From positions 1 through 64,000 of the forward strand of contig JAPEVF010000032.1 in NCBI GenBank assembly GCA_029747585.1: a DNA stretch of 64,000 nt. The letters are read 5' to 3'. Shown one piece after another: positions 11,356-27,303 of this stretch (positions within the stretch are counted from its first letter, which is position 1; each line of letters starts with the position of its first letter). The stretch comes from Pleurotus djamor. Its lineage: Eukaryota > Basidiomycota > Agaricomycetes > Agaricales > Pleurotaceae. The translations under genes and the position numbers were made by a program. The notes under the pieces were generated by a model. The model was not told where the DNA came from and made no database searches. It saw only the letters and a list, made by a program, of their open reading frames with translations.

Positions 11356-12344
11356 ATGGCAAGTTTCCCTTGGGCAAGATTCAGTGTCGCTGCTGTAGGC
11401 TGTAAGTCCTCTGGACCCCGCGTTAAACTTGTGCTAATTCCTTGCAAGTGGTAGGATTTGGATATGTCCTAATGCGAGGTGCCAATACGCGCATAAATTG
11501 CATTCATCAGTCAGACTGATACCGCTTCATAGCCACTGTGCCCACCGAAGAGGAACTCTATAATGTGAGTTGTCTCGAACTTCATCGCTTTCATGTGTTC
11601 CCGGGACTTGCTCGTTGGCGTTCCAATATCGATATCTGCGGACGCCCGAGCTGTCTCCATAATCAATCTCGTACTTCCTTTGCACCAGCTGACTTTTGAG
11701 GCCTTCGCGCGGCCGCCGACACGCGTTTTAGAGAATGGCACCCGATCTAAGGCGAAAAGTTGATGCTTCAAGAGCGGCTCGTCTAGCCAGAGAAGAGGCT
11801 GCAAAACGCCAAGTCGATGCTCAAGTCAGTTTGCTTTTCCTTTTCTCTCGTCACCCACCCCCCAATCTACCTTCCCTCTCCCCCTCCCACTCCTCCCGAA
11901 TCGGAATGTTGTCGTTTTTGGCTTGCTAACCTTTTTTTTTCACATTCGTTCTTTTTTTTTGGTGCGACTTTTGTTTTCTCATGCGATGCTTCTCCGTCGA
12001 CTCGGTCACTCCGTTTACCCGGCTGCTTCGGGTCCACCATCCTCCCACAAATTTCGTTACAACCACGCCATGCGATAACTACCCACACAACCACACTAAT
12101 TCGCTTCACGGTCCAACGCTTCCTCGGCTTCTCGAAATCTTGGTCTCTTTTGGCTGTGATGGTGGCTTCCATCTGGTTGCTCTATCTCCCCCTCCTCCAC
12201 TGCCTGGATCAACACATGCTTTACATACCTGGGCGGTTCTCTATATTCCTGTGTTGATGATGTCTCGATTTTGGGGCGAAGAAGCTCAACGCACCCGATC
12301 CAGACGCTTCGAAGCCTATATGGGCCAAAGATAGAGACAAGTAG
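11356..12344 (+). CDS. CBP4: CBP4, complex III (cytochrome bc1) assembly factor
   Basis: Cbp4 is a small inner-membrane protein that helps newly made cytochrome b enter complex III. The gene is easy to miss because it is cut into tiny exons: MASFPWARFSVAAVG (from 11356), then FGYVLMR, then ATVPTEEELYN, then RMAPDLRRKVDASRAARLA and onward to ...RQVDAQ, and a last exon reading LNAPDPDASKPIWAKDRDK with stop at 12342-12344. The order (a single membrane helix with GYVLM, the PTEEELYNRMAPDLRR block, an Arg/Ala-rich coil and a PDPDxxKPIWA end) matches the family. All introns are GT...AG. The last is about 445 nt, far longer than its neighbours, and ends in GAAGAAG, which gives two acceptors 3 nt apart. 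Confidence 0.85.
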
Positions 12345-12818
12345 GGATCAAAGGCCTGTCTGTTTGTACTCCGTTTTGTCGATTTCTCCGACCGATGTTG
12401 CGGTCACCCATTCTTTCCCTTCGCCGTGACCGAGCACCCATGTTATCCCCAACAGTACTCGATCAGACTTCAGTCTACCGCATTAGACTCCCCGAAGCCA
12501 CGCTCGTAATTCATGATGACGATATCAGAAAGAAGCATGATCTAAATAAGTATCGAGTATCGATTGTACACAGGCCGTTAATGAGGTTGTAAAAGAAATG
12601 GCCGAGAATGATAAAAACAAATGACTAAGGGGATATTACATTGGTGATTGACCGGGGATTGATGCTGGTGTGAAAAGAAAACTGTAGAGAAGAGTACGCA
12701 GGGACAACCTGTCGCGCTGAAAGAAGAGTGTACAAACAATAACGGAAATCCGCAACTCTAAGATAAAGGGTAGCAACACGATGAAGGACTACTTGGGATG
12801 AACCGTGCTTACTCGAGA
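12345..12818. other. Convergent spacer between CBP4 and the SIP5-like gene
   Basis: About 470 bp of 3' flanking sequence for two genes that end toward each other. No supported gene or repeat. Confidence 0.5.
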
Positions 12819-14700
12819 CTAAGGAGGGGCACCGGATGTGTTCGATGCGGGGAGAGACGATTGTGAAATGGATCCCCCCAGTAAAGCCTCATTGGCTGAA
12901 TCAGGTTCCGGTGAAGATGGAAGAACATTATACGAAGACGATGGTTCCAGAATCGAAGACGCGTCTTCTTGAGCCTGTTGACCGGAAGACTTCTGGGCAG
13001 TGTCAATAGCAGGTGTATCAACTGTAGCAGCATGTGCGTCTTCGTGATTCGTCTCTTGGCTTGGGGGAGTGACATCAGACGCTCTAAGAAAAGCGCTGGC
13101 CGTGGAGGTCGCACACAACGCGGCGTTGAGGGTGCTAAATGGCGGAGGGTTTGGGCGGTGTATCAGGGAAGTATCGGCATCAGAGCGATCGCCCCGTGAT
13201 GAAGAAGCAGAACCAGAATTAGGCGTTGGGACGACTGAAGAGGATGAAGGAGGTAATGATAATTGCGTATTGGATTGAGAATGAGAAGTAGAAGTGGGGA
13301 GAGCTGACGGTTGATCCTGGGTAGGCGGAATCTCTAAATTAGACGGTCCGGCAGGCGATGAAGTTGGGTTCTTTGCTGCCTCTTCAGCAGCTTTCTTCTT
13401 CTTCTCTTCAGCTTCCTTGCGCTGTTGTTCTTCGTGTTCAATCAGAGATAAACGCATAGCTTCCATGATCATCAACTGGGGAAAAGGAGGCAATGAGCCA
13501 TAGACGCTATTGCAACCGGACAACTAGTCTTACCTCTTCCAAATCCTGGCCAGCCATGCCCCCAAGCAGTTGGTCAAACCCTGACTGCTGCTGGTTCCGC
13601 CGTCTCGATCTTCGCCCCGTATCGTTAGCCTCAGTCTGCCCGTCTTCGCCATTGATGGCATGCACGCGACCGCTGGTNAACGCCGACGGGGATCAGTCGG
13701 TCGCCAACCTGACGCATGATGATTCGCCTATTAGCCCGGCGAGCGACGGCTGCGCGCACTGCGGCTAATTTAGCCTCCCAGTCCGGCCGGATTTGATCTG
13801 CGAAGGAGGTTGAGTACGGTGAGCGTGACGATGTGAAGCCCACAGCGAAAAAGGAGAACCTGTGGTAACCACTTCCGGGCTATCGTGACCGTAACTCTTC
13901 TGGCGACGCTTGTGGGTGAGAACCGGCGATTTGGAGTCACCAGGAGAAGTCTTCGGAGAGTCTGACCAAGGGAACGGCTGTTCGTGTGTGACGAAGAAGT
14001 CAGCAAATCTTCTGGTGCAATTTGGTTACATGGTAGCGCGGGATACTGACCGAACCTTCGCTTCCGATGCCAGCCCTCCAAGGAGGTGGGGTATATACGA
14101 TACCAAAGTTGTCTTGGACACAATAGGGACAGGCGGCTGGCTCTGAGACAAGATGCGTAGCGGTGGGCTCGCTGCGTTTGATCTGCACGAAGCATTCTGT
14201 ACAGATTGCTTGGTCGCAGCAGCGGGAATGGTTGATATTCGGAGGGTAGTACTGTCGAGATTCAGATGACGTAAGGCGCGATGTTATGTCGGACGAGGTG
14301 TGGGGGGACGTACGAGGAAGCAGATAGGACATTCCACAGCGCCTCTGTATATGGCGGCCTCTGGCTTTGGAGGTTCCTTGATGGAGCTTGGACGGCGGTG
14401 ACTCGGTCTAGCCGCAGGCGCAGGCGATGACTCTATCCGAGTCGACGATTCGGGCTGACCGCCCTCACCAGATGCGTCTACGGGCTCTTTCCGCGCCGCC
14501 AGAATCTGTTCATCATCCCATGTGTCTTCGTATTCTTCAAGAGGCCTGTAGAATGGGGCAAGTCGCCTCTGGCAGATAAGCTGGGAAACGATGGCTTGGT
14601 TCCAGTCTCGAGGCCCTGTAAACCACTGAGGAGACAGCGAGCCAAAGTCGACTGCGTCGTCGTGGTGGTTGCGGCCAGACGATGATGAGCTATTTCCCAT
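12819..14700 (-). CDS. SIP5: SIP5-like protein with a Cys-rich RING-type zinc domain
   Basis: Yeast Sip5 interacts with the Snf1 kinase and its phosphatase; the role elsewhere is less clear. The start MGNSSSSSG fits the N-myristoylation pattern (Gly2, Ser6). The conserved core reads [18 protein letters not shown], then [21 protein letters not shown] (with small differences), then the zinc-binding segment VECPICFL ... [19 protein letters not shown] ... [13 protein letters not shown], a split RING-like pattern. Downstream, after Arg-rich and low-complexity exons, [19 protein letters not shown] resembles a ubiquitin-interacting helix. The long Ser/Pro-rich tail ends at 12819. One N lies in an exon near 13,678. 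It diverges from the SERCA gene. Confidence 0.82.
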
Positions 14701-19114
<4,414 letters not shown>

Positions 19115-19687
19115 TACATTATTTGTTGCTTGTATGATATGTAATGGGTCATTTTGCAATTATTATCCAAGCTCTTTCAGAGATCATTTGTCTGACTTGG
19201 ACAGCGTCGCTCTTGTTTAGGGTTTGTGCGCAGTTACCTCTCGCGATCACGACGGCCTTGACGACGATTTCCTGGCGTTAACCTGGGTAACAACGAGCGT
19301 CCTCGGTGTTCATTGGCAGGAATTCTCGGGACGGAGAAGGTGCGGAATTTGTGGAATTTGTCCCGCCAACGTGTGAATCGCGTGCTTCGGCTTTTGCTAT
19401 GTTTAATTTCAGAGCGTCTTTGACCCCAAATTTTTTTCGACCTCTTTCTCCAGTTGCACGTTGTTCTGAGACAATTTCTCAACGGAAACTTTTGACCCTC
19501 AAAATTTAATTCTCATATGCCCCGAAATTTGCTTGGTTCCTCCCGTTATGCCTCGCCATTACACGCTGGTTAGGGACGAACCCCCGTACTCTTTAAAAGG
19601 CTCGACTTTACACCCCAAAGAAATGCCTGTCTGCGCCCTCCTCCCTCTTGCGACATCCCCTCTTCCCTTTCACGCCGACTAGACATC
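19115..19687. other. Intergenic region upstream of the first DPBB gene
   Basis: 3' flank of the SERCA gene, then promoter of the next gene. A TATA-like TTTAAAA occurs near 19591, about 90 bp before the ATG. Nothing else is supported. Confidence 0.45.
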
Positions 19688-20747
19688 ATGTATCCCTCCC
19701 TCTTCANCCTCGCACTCGGGCTCTCATGCACCCTTGGTATATTTGGTGAACCGATCGCTATTAGGAGGCGTGACCACATTGCCAGAGACGACGCGTCGAC
19801 CTCGCAGAACACTACCCACAGTCTCGAAAAACGCTATGGTGGTTGTCGCTACACCTGGTACGAAACTGGACTGGGTGCTTGTGGTAACTACAACTCTCCA
19901 TCCGAAGCTGTAAGTTCTTTACGATCGTGTTCCCATTTATGATCGAGGTTCTGATCGACGGTGCCTTTGTTTCTGCCCTAATTAGGTCGTTGCTCTGAAC
20001 GCGGCTGTAAGTTGCGCCAAATATTCAGAACGTCCTTTTGGGTTCTAATTATGCTCCTTTAGCAATGGGAGGGTGGTGCGCATTGTGGCAAGACCATCTC
20101 CATCTCCTTCGGAGGCAAGACCAGGACAGCCAAGATCGTTGATTTGGTGAGTACTTGACAACAGGCTACCTCACATGAATTTATCACTCATCGTTTTTGT
20201 GTCGTTATAGTGCCCCAGTTGCGGTGGTTGCGCTCTTGATCTCTCTGAGAGTCTCTTTGCTTCTTTCAATGATCTCGGGGTAGGTGTCTTCCAAGGTTCA
20301 TGGGAATTCACTGGCGGCAGCGGCGGCGGCAGTGGTGGTGGCCAACGCACCACTACTACTACGACACGCCGCCCTCGAACAACCACATCTACGACCACAC
20401 GCGCACGCCCTACACCGACGACAACTTCTACCAGGACACCCACTACTACCTCCACCACGTCGACTACGTCGTCAACGTCAACTCGCAGGCGGCCACGAAC
20501 GACATCCACCTCCACGGCGACGACCTCGACCAGCACGCGCACCCCTGCCAGAGCCTTTGCAACAAGCTCTACCACGCCCTCGCCCACGACCACATCCACC
20601 TCGACTACGACTTCGACGTCCCTCGCTCCGCTTCCTTCGGATCTCCCTGGAGGCACTGACATTATGAACATGATCAATGTGGCCATCTTAGCCCTCGGAA
20701 GACTCATCATCACGGCGGCAGAGAACAACAACCTCGGCGACTCGTAA
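19688..20747 (+). CDS. Secreted RlpA-like double-psi beta-barrel protein, Thr-rich linker
   Basis: A secreted protein of the RlpA/expansin-like double-psi beta-barrel class; the members' exact role is unclear, and a wall or carbohydrate role is only inferred. The first 20 or so residues form a signal peptide. A pro-region ends in LEKR before YGGCRYTWYE, fitting Kex2 cleavage. The barrel reads ETGLGACGNYN, VVALNAA, QWEGGAHCGKTISISF, KTRTAKIVDLCPSCGGCALDLS and NDLGVGVFQGSWEF, with the family's Cys residues and the CPSC-x-x-C pattern. Four small introns fall within the domain. Next comes a Gly/Ser spacer and about 100 residues of TTTST/RP repeats, then a mildly hydrophobic tail (NMINVAILALGRLIITAA). 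The stop is at 20745-20747. A tandem paralog follows. Confidence 0.85.
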
Positions 20748-21188
20748 ACCTGGGCGCAGAAAGACGCCAAATACAAAATAAAAAATAGATGTACTACCAT
20801 ATTTATTTGTAGACATGATAGACACACACCTGTAGATCAGACTTTTGATGCGCGGTGCGCTCATTGTCTGCCCCATACTACGTATAGAAACGCTGCAAGC
20901 CAGCCTTGTTGTTGTTCGCATCAAATTTCAAATGATTGAGTCGTTTCCTTGGCATCGTTGTTCGAACGTGGTGTTTGTGGATGTTTGTATGTCTTGGAGG
21001 ATGGGCTGTGATTTCCGTCGATTTTTCGGTTGCCTCTTTTCTTCTTCCCCAACGACGACGAACGCGACGACGACCAATCCGTCGACTTTTCCCCTCTCCT
21101 CCGAATCAGAATCAAAGGCCGTTGCTGCCTTTTAGTCGCTCTCTTGCACTCCTTTCTTTTCAACCACTTCCTATCAAATCCCTCTACA
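20748..21188. other. Spacer between the two DPBB paralogs
   Basis: 440 bp holding the 3' end of the first paralog and the promoter of the second. CGACGA-type simple repeats occur near 21,050-21,080. No further gene is supported. Confidence 0.45.
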
Positions 21189-22304
21189 ATGGTTGCTCTG
21201 CTCAACTTCGCCGTCGGCCTTGCCATGCCCCTCCTGGCCTTCGCGAACCAACATGGTGCTTCTGTCCATGTTCACCGTCACAAAGACATTGCTGCCCGTG
21301 TAAGCGGAGACATGCAGATTCACAAGCGCTTTAGCGGTACCAGATGGACCTGGTATGATGTTGGACTGTGAGTGCTTACCCTGTGCTTCCCACCTATCGG
21401 TCGTTCTAACCGATGGTACCTTTTCATCTAGCGGCGCCTGTGGAAAGTACAATGTCCCCAGCGATTTCGTGAGCATTCTTACATTTTTTTCGTTGTTTCG
21501 TCTTTTTAACGCTGTATCTACAGATCGTTGCCCTCAACTCTGCTGTGAGCTACTTCGCGCGACACCGACCTGATTTAAAAATTTCTCACTACTCCCCAAT
21601 CTCTAGCAATACGGTGGTGGATATCCAGGCCCTCAATGTTTCAAGAGTATTACTCTCAGTTTCGGGGGCAAGACTGCCAACGCCGTGATCATGGACGAGG
21701 TAGATTTATCTTTGTTTAACGTTTCTCCATCTACATTCTCACGTCGGTTTTCAGTGCCCTTCTTGCCCTTATGGAGGCCTCGATCTTTCCAAGTCTCTGT
21801 TCCAACACTTCGCCGATCTGGGCGTTGGTGTTCTCTCTGGTGAATGGCACTTCAACGATGGCAGCTCAGAACCGAAGCCAGACCCACCAAAGCCGAAGAC
21901 GACTACCACCAAGGCGAAGCCGAAGCCGACCCCTACTTCCACTCCCCCTCCTCCCCCTCCTCCCCCNAACGACGACCTCTACCACCCGCAGAAGGACTTC
22001 GACCACTCGCACGCCAGAGCCCACGACTTCTTCTACCTCTGAGCCTCCCCCACCCCCCTCAACCACTTCGGAGGCAAGGTCCAGCAGCTCCAGCAGCGCT
22101 GAACCCTCGTCTTCCTCTGCTTCCTCTTCAGCGGCCCTCCCTTCGGTTGATGTTTCAAGTGGTCCTGTTCCCGGGCTTGCCGCACCAAGTGGCGTTGTCG
22201 ATGAACCAACATCGTCTCAACCCCAGATTGTCTTGCGCGTCAATCAAATTGCCATTGGCTTGGGTGGACTGACCGCGAGTTGCGCGAACACTAACTCCAA
22301 CTAA
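21189..22304 (+). CDS. Second RlpA-like double-psi beta-barrel protein (tandem paralog)
   Basis: Same plan as the upstream gene: signal peptide (MVALLNFAVGLAMPLLAFA), pro-region ending in a KR site (IHKR before FSGTRWTWYDVG), then the barrel with GACGKYN, IVALNSA, QYGGGYPGPQCFKSITLSF, CPSCPYGGLDLS and FADLGVGVLSGEWHF. The intron positions match those of its neighbour. The linker is Pro/Lys/Thr-rich, then Ser-rich, and the end is a hydrophobic stretch (QIVLRVNQIAIGLGGLTA). The frame changes at an N in a C-rich run at 21967: the barrel frame would stop soon after, whereas the next frame continues as Thr/Ser linker like the paralog's. The likeliest explanation is a one-base sizing error at the N. 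The stop at 22302-22304 assumes that. Confidence 0.78.
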
Positions 22305-22749
22305 CCAACCGGTCTATCTTGATTCCATTCGTTCTCAGTCGATCTGGCGAATTTCGTATTTGACTTGCCTCTGCTGATATCGTAGACACGGGTGTTTCGT
22401 TCCAACTCTGCCTTCCTACCGTGCTGCCACCTGGTCCTTAATTTTATTCTATCCCAAGTATACCCCTCACATATCCTTTGCTTCCTTTCCCTCACGACGT
22501 GTCCTTGTTCTGATATACATACTCACGTTCCTGTGCCCTTCATAGTTGACATCTACTGAACAACTGGATAGCGTAAATCTTGAATATTTTACTGTGTTTT
22601 GAATTGGGGTAGTTAAGCCCCATAGAAGAATGGGTATAAGTACATCAAAGTGGCTAGTTATACAGACAAACGACGAACAAGGTGAGGCATATTAGTAGCT
22701 AGGGATCATGATATTCGAAGAAATACATTGGCTATTCGGTCATTTGTCG
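22305..22749. other. Convergent spacer
   Basis: 445 bp between two genes that end toward each other; T-rich, with no supported gene. Confidence 0.45.
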
Positions 22750-24067
22750 TCAACAGTGGATCAATAAGGCTTGCAGACCGTGAGCCTTGACAAACTGTCT
22801 CGGCGTCGTTCCTTTCGCTCGGATGTCCTTGATGAGGGCCTTTCGACTGGGGAGCAAGAGACTCCGCAGAGCATCTTGACCCTGCGAACGGGTGTTGAGG
22901 TACTCTGAAATGTTGACGAATACCGTAGACTTGACGAGCGCTTTCGCTGCGGTGATAGTACGCGGCAACATGGAGGTTGTGCTGACCCCAAGTTCGATGA
23001 GGATCGACTGCATAAGAGCTAAGCGGTGCACTTTGCTCTTGGTCTGAGCGGCCTCAGGATCGTTGATGAAACTGGTGGAGATAAGATGCCAAAATAAGTT
23101 CCACAATTCACTCATAGTCAAGCAAAACGTCACGAACGATGTGATAAATTCGGAAGCTTCGGTGTAAGACGACAAGTTGTCACCTCTCTCTGATGCAACC
23201 TCGGAGCAATCATCTACGAGTGGACGGGCGCCCAAGCCCACGGTAGAAGCAACGGGGGTTGTTGGCGGAGAGACTTTCTTCGCCTTCGATTTCGCCGGCT
23301 TAGCCGTGACNGGGGGGAGAGGTAGTTGCCACGGAAGTAGGAGTAGCAGCACCTTTGGCTGCCTTCTCTGCCTTTCGGGCGCGCTTCCGAGCAGATTTGG
23401 CCTTCCTTCGAGCCTTCTCCGCAGCTTTCTTCTCTCCATCAATCTGCTTCTGAGGTTTGCCGGTCGTCACTTGAGCGCGCTCCCTAGCTGCCTTGGCTTT
23501 GGCCGTCGCCGCGAGCGCAAGAGCTTTCGCTTGGGCAGCGAGATTCGCTGGGGATTGCTTCACTTTAACGGGTTTGACCTTGGGCTTATTACTGGTCTTC
23601 TTCGATGCGACGGGGCTAGGGGTGGCCGAAGGGGTGGGATATTCGTCGATATTGAGAGCACGGCTGGCCATCAGGGGGAGACGAGGGGACTGGGACGAGA
23701 TAGCCGAGCCCGCAACATTGGAAGACGTCGTAGAGTCCAAGGAAAGGGATGACGACGAAGACGAAGAGGATACATCACTCAACGCCAAGCTTTCGTCGCT
23801 CGATGATATGTCGGAAGCTGAGTCCGAAGGGACCTCGACGGGGGAATCTGAGGTAGGTAAAGCGGCATTGCGAGATAGTGAGCCAAGGACGACAAAGTCG
23901 CTCCCCGAGCGAGCGCTATCTGTAGAAATAGCCGATGATGACAGGCTCCAGACAATCTCATCATCGGAGTCGTATGGTGGGGATGAGTCGGAGGACATCA
24001 TATCGAAAGAGCTCGTCGACGATAACGTCGGAGACGACAAGGATGCGGTGGCAGCATTAGAGGTCAT
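22750..24067 (-). CDS. Conserved fungal protein, Ser/Lys-rich N-half, unknown role
   Basis: I do not recognise a named family. The N-terminal half is disordered-looking, with Ser/Asp runs (SSSSSSSSLSLD), then an Ala/Lys/Arg coil (KAKAARERAQ, KARRKAKSARKRARKAEK) like a basic nuclear segment. The C-terminal 150 residues look folded: after an intron with donor gttcgt the chain reads TSFINDPEAAQTKSKVHRLALMQSILIELGV, and later FVNISEYLNTRSQGQDALRSLLLPSRKALIKDI and HGLQALLI. An N beside a six-G run at about 23311 coincides with a frame change between the two halves, probably a sequencing sizing error. The stop is at 22750. A chromatin or nuclear role is only a guess from the composition. Confidence 0.6.
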
Positions 24068-24360
24068 ATTCGGTACCTATGGGTGGGCGATAAGATTACA
24101 ATGAAGAGTGCGCCTCTGTGATTGCTACATACCGTCGTAGAGATGAGATAGAGAAAGCGTCAGCAATGTGTGTGGCGGTGGTGGGGTACGACGACGACGA
24201 TGAGGAGGAAGAGGAAGAAGGGGAGATGATGGTGGTAGCAAAGAAAGAGGTCGTGAGCAATTGAGGGTGCGGATATTAGAGTATTTGGCTAAACCGGTCG
24301 GAATCTCAACAGGGTTGCCGAGAAATGCCCATTGGCTTGTGGATTCGTCCAACTTTAACA

Positions 24361-26490
24361 CTAACAGAGCCGCCAATACACTACACTGTTGCCATATCCA
24401 GCTACAACCTGCTGCTCGACACGAACTCCTCGTTTCCATGTATTCCCCTTCAAATCCACGACTTCTTTCGCGGTGCGTGCCATCAACATCAGCCGCTCCC
24501 CATCAGCCCAACTGAGCGTCGAAGGAAGCGGTGAGCTACCGCGCTTGCCGTTTCCAAGCTCGAAATCTTGATTCCTGCCCCAGGCGAGAAGATCGCGTCC
24601 TCCCACACCAGTTCCGGCCTCGTTGAGTGCCAGCAAAACGTGTCCAGTCGGGGAAATGCAGACGGAAAAAGGTGCAATAGGGCGCAGGCTCTTGTCAGCC
24701 TCGTTGTCTACATTTTACGCAAACAATCGTTATCAGTGGAATCACAAGACAGGAGGTAGGGGGATGTTCCTTACATTCCTGCAGCCCACTGACGTTTTTT
24801 GCTCTTAGCGGAGCCCCTTGCGCATTGCTGTATTGATTGTTTCCTAAACCGCCAAATTGTCCGTTGCCACACATCAGAACGTCAATTGTTGCCTCTGACC
24901 CCATCTCCTCGCGTTTCACAGTGAAGCAAGTGAGGTCTCCCCCTAGAGGAAAGTGAGTCAACACGGGTTTGGAAAAGACATACACAGAAGACAATACCTG
25001 CAGTGACGTTCAGGCACTGAGAATTCGTTCCGGCAGATGTGTACTGCCAAAGAACAACTTCAGTGGGAACAATTACAGTTGGCAGCCTGGACGTTTTTCC
25101 TAAGCCGATCTGCCTGGACATAAACACGAGTTAGGTACTAGACGGTTGAACAAAGAAAGAAATCTATNATTACCCAAATTCATTGGCACCCCAACCTAGA
25201 ACGCGGCCGGAGGCAGTTCTGGCGTAACTGCTCCTCCCCCCTGCTGCTACTTGAGCAATGTCAACGCCTTTCAGGGATGGAATCTCGAAGAACCTGTCGC
25301 AGAATCTGATGTCACTTTNGTCGATGTCACCAATGCCGCTCGCAGGTGATGTGGTCGTTGAATTGGTCGGCCGAGTGAAGGGAGAGGCATTCGCGTAGGG
25401 ATCAGCAATTGACNTGGGAAGTAACTCCACGGTGCGTCGAGTAGCGTGCGGAGATATGTNGATATCCGAGGCGTGCACTGGGAGATCNATCTTTCGCATT
25501 CCAAGTTGACCGTAATCATTGGCACGTTTTGACACGGGGTGAGCAAACGCTCTTCCTTTGGATGTGAGAGCGAGAACATGGTGATGGCCTGCGGAAATAG
25601 ACACAAACCTAAATNNCAATGGTCAGCCTAGGTAATCTGATTGAGNTATGATTCACTTTTCTCCCCAGGCTAAATCACAGTTTGGCGTTATCTCTGCGAA
25701 GTNGACNGTCTCATCTTCTCCCCAAAGCCAGCCTGTACTCCACCATGGGGTACTGGCCGGCGTCGGCTGGCCTGCAGATAGTACTTGCTGTGCAGCATTC
25801 GAAGCGAGAATGTAGACTTTTCCAGAAGCAGATAACGCGTATACACGGCCTTCAGTGCATTGTAGGCTGATGATATTCTACGCCCCGTGTCATCTGACAA
25901 GCACCCTAAAACGAGAACGAAAGAACTTACCTTACCACGTAAAGTCAAGGTAGGTTTCAGGCTACCGCTTGTTTGGTCCGTTCCAAAGAAGCCTTCGCCC
26001 CACTGATAGACATCCCCGCGAGCATCGACACATGCAGCGTGCTTTTGATGAATTGCTAAGTCTCGTAGGGCGACATTCTTCAACCATGACGCAACGGAGG
26101 GTACAGGGTAGTAATCTGACCCATTTGGTGATGGGTCAAGCAACGATGACCTATGCGAATGACGGTCAATTCATTCCGTAGGTGCATCGTGTACAACGAA
26201 GACACTTACCGATTTGAACCCCATACGACAGTTTCCAAAGAATCTTCGTCAACCACATGCGTTTTGGTTGCTTGTGGGAGGGAATTCTCATTTTTAGGAG
26301 GCACTGCTTCGTCGTTGTGGACCGTGGANAGAGTAAAGGCCAAAGAGGTNGCTNCAACGGCGGAAGCTAGAAGGAAACCAGGAACTCTGACTTTTGCATC
26401 AAGCCTGGTTTCAGTNCTTCGCGCAGAGTATGCTCGGTGACTGGTGGTGCGTATCCGGGCTCTGCAAGATTTGGCGGCTTGACGAAACAT
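24361..26490 (-). CDS. FMP25: FMP25-like mitochondrial RCC1-repeat protein
   Basis: Yeast Fmp25 is an inner-membrane protein needed early in complex III assembly; human RCC1L is related. The start MFRQAAKSCRARIRTTSHRA is Arg-rich without acidic residues, a good mitochondrial leader, and is followed by a hydrophobic segment (PGFLLASAV...SLAFT). The rest is a run of RCC1-type propeller repeats: VVWGSNRSHRS, DARGDVYQWGEGFFG, SASGKVYILA, KFVSISAGHHHVLALTSKG, NDYGQLGMRK, QVAAGGRSSYARTASGRVLGWGANEFGQIG, MCGNGQFGGLGNN and LLAWGRNQDFELGNGKRG. The usual G-x-x-x-x-x-L/V plus WG pattern is clear. Several short introns and Ns are present. A TCACGTG box lies 68 bp upstream of the ATG. Confidence 0.87.
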
Positions 26491-27303
26491 GGTTCCGTTG
26501 GTGGAGTTGAAGGAAAGCGGAACGAATGCNCGGAAACAGGGGGGACGGACAGCGCGACCACGTGATATGACCAAAATTATAAAGTCCGATTTTCGTGGTG
26601 AAATTTTCTTCTCNTCTACCTCCATCATCGATCGTCCTCCCNTCACAGTGAGTTTNCTTCAGGATTTATTCGATTCGTCTATCGCATCTCTTTCTATGAT
26701 GTTTGAGGCATTTGGCTTTAGCAGGATGCTCTCCTGCGGTGCAGAAACTTAACTCAGCTACCTTCGGGCTCAGCCCGCTTTGACTGATCTNTCTCTTTTT
26801 NATCTCCTNCCATATATTCTTCCTCAGTTGCTAACTCAATATCTCTTTTCAGACGTTGGAAATGGGTTGCAGCGAGCCGATTCTCAGTAGTTGGATAACA
26901 TGTCGATTATGATGATCATTCATAGTAACCACATAAAATTCCATTTGTTGTGCCTTCCTAGTCTTTCAATAAGTCGTATCGCAAGCTTTCGGTGCGATCA
27001 ATCTCNGGGGTGTTGAGTTGGTAGCTCTGGCCATCCGAAGGCACTTCATGATAAATTAGTGGCACGATTCGCACCCCAACGAAANTCGTCAAAACCAATG
27101 TAAGTATGACATCGAAGCCGAGCGGACAACTTTCTACTGATAGNTAAACGGATTCGAGGCCCGTAATAAGTTGAACAGGANNATGTAGGTAAACCANGGG
27201 ATGAAGGNAGCAGAGATATTTCCTCTTCGCAGCTCCGTGCTGTATATGTTCATGTTAGATGGATGCNATTCAGATNCCACGGACAAACGTACTCGTCGTC
27301 GAA
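26491..27303. other. Intergenic region upstream of FMP25, N-containing
   Basis: Holds the FMP25 promoter (E-box at 26559-26564) and the 3' flank of bL34m. Scattered Ns. I saw no ORF, tRNA or repeat that I could support in 26,650-27,300. Confidence 0.45.
26559..26565 (-). promoter_or_regulatory. TCACGTG E-box upstream of FMP25
   Basis: CACGTG at 26559-26564, read on the minus strand as TCACGTGG, with 68 bases between it and the FMP25 ATG (26490). Function is inferred from similarity to the Cbf1/bHLH site. Confidence 0.5.

Noticed and set aside
20171..20827. 218-residue open frame on the minus strand over the first DPBB gene
   Set aside because: It is the antisense of the Thr-rich linker; its Val/Val/Asp-rich translation is the mirror of ACC/ACG codons. 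No signal or family.
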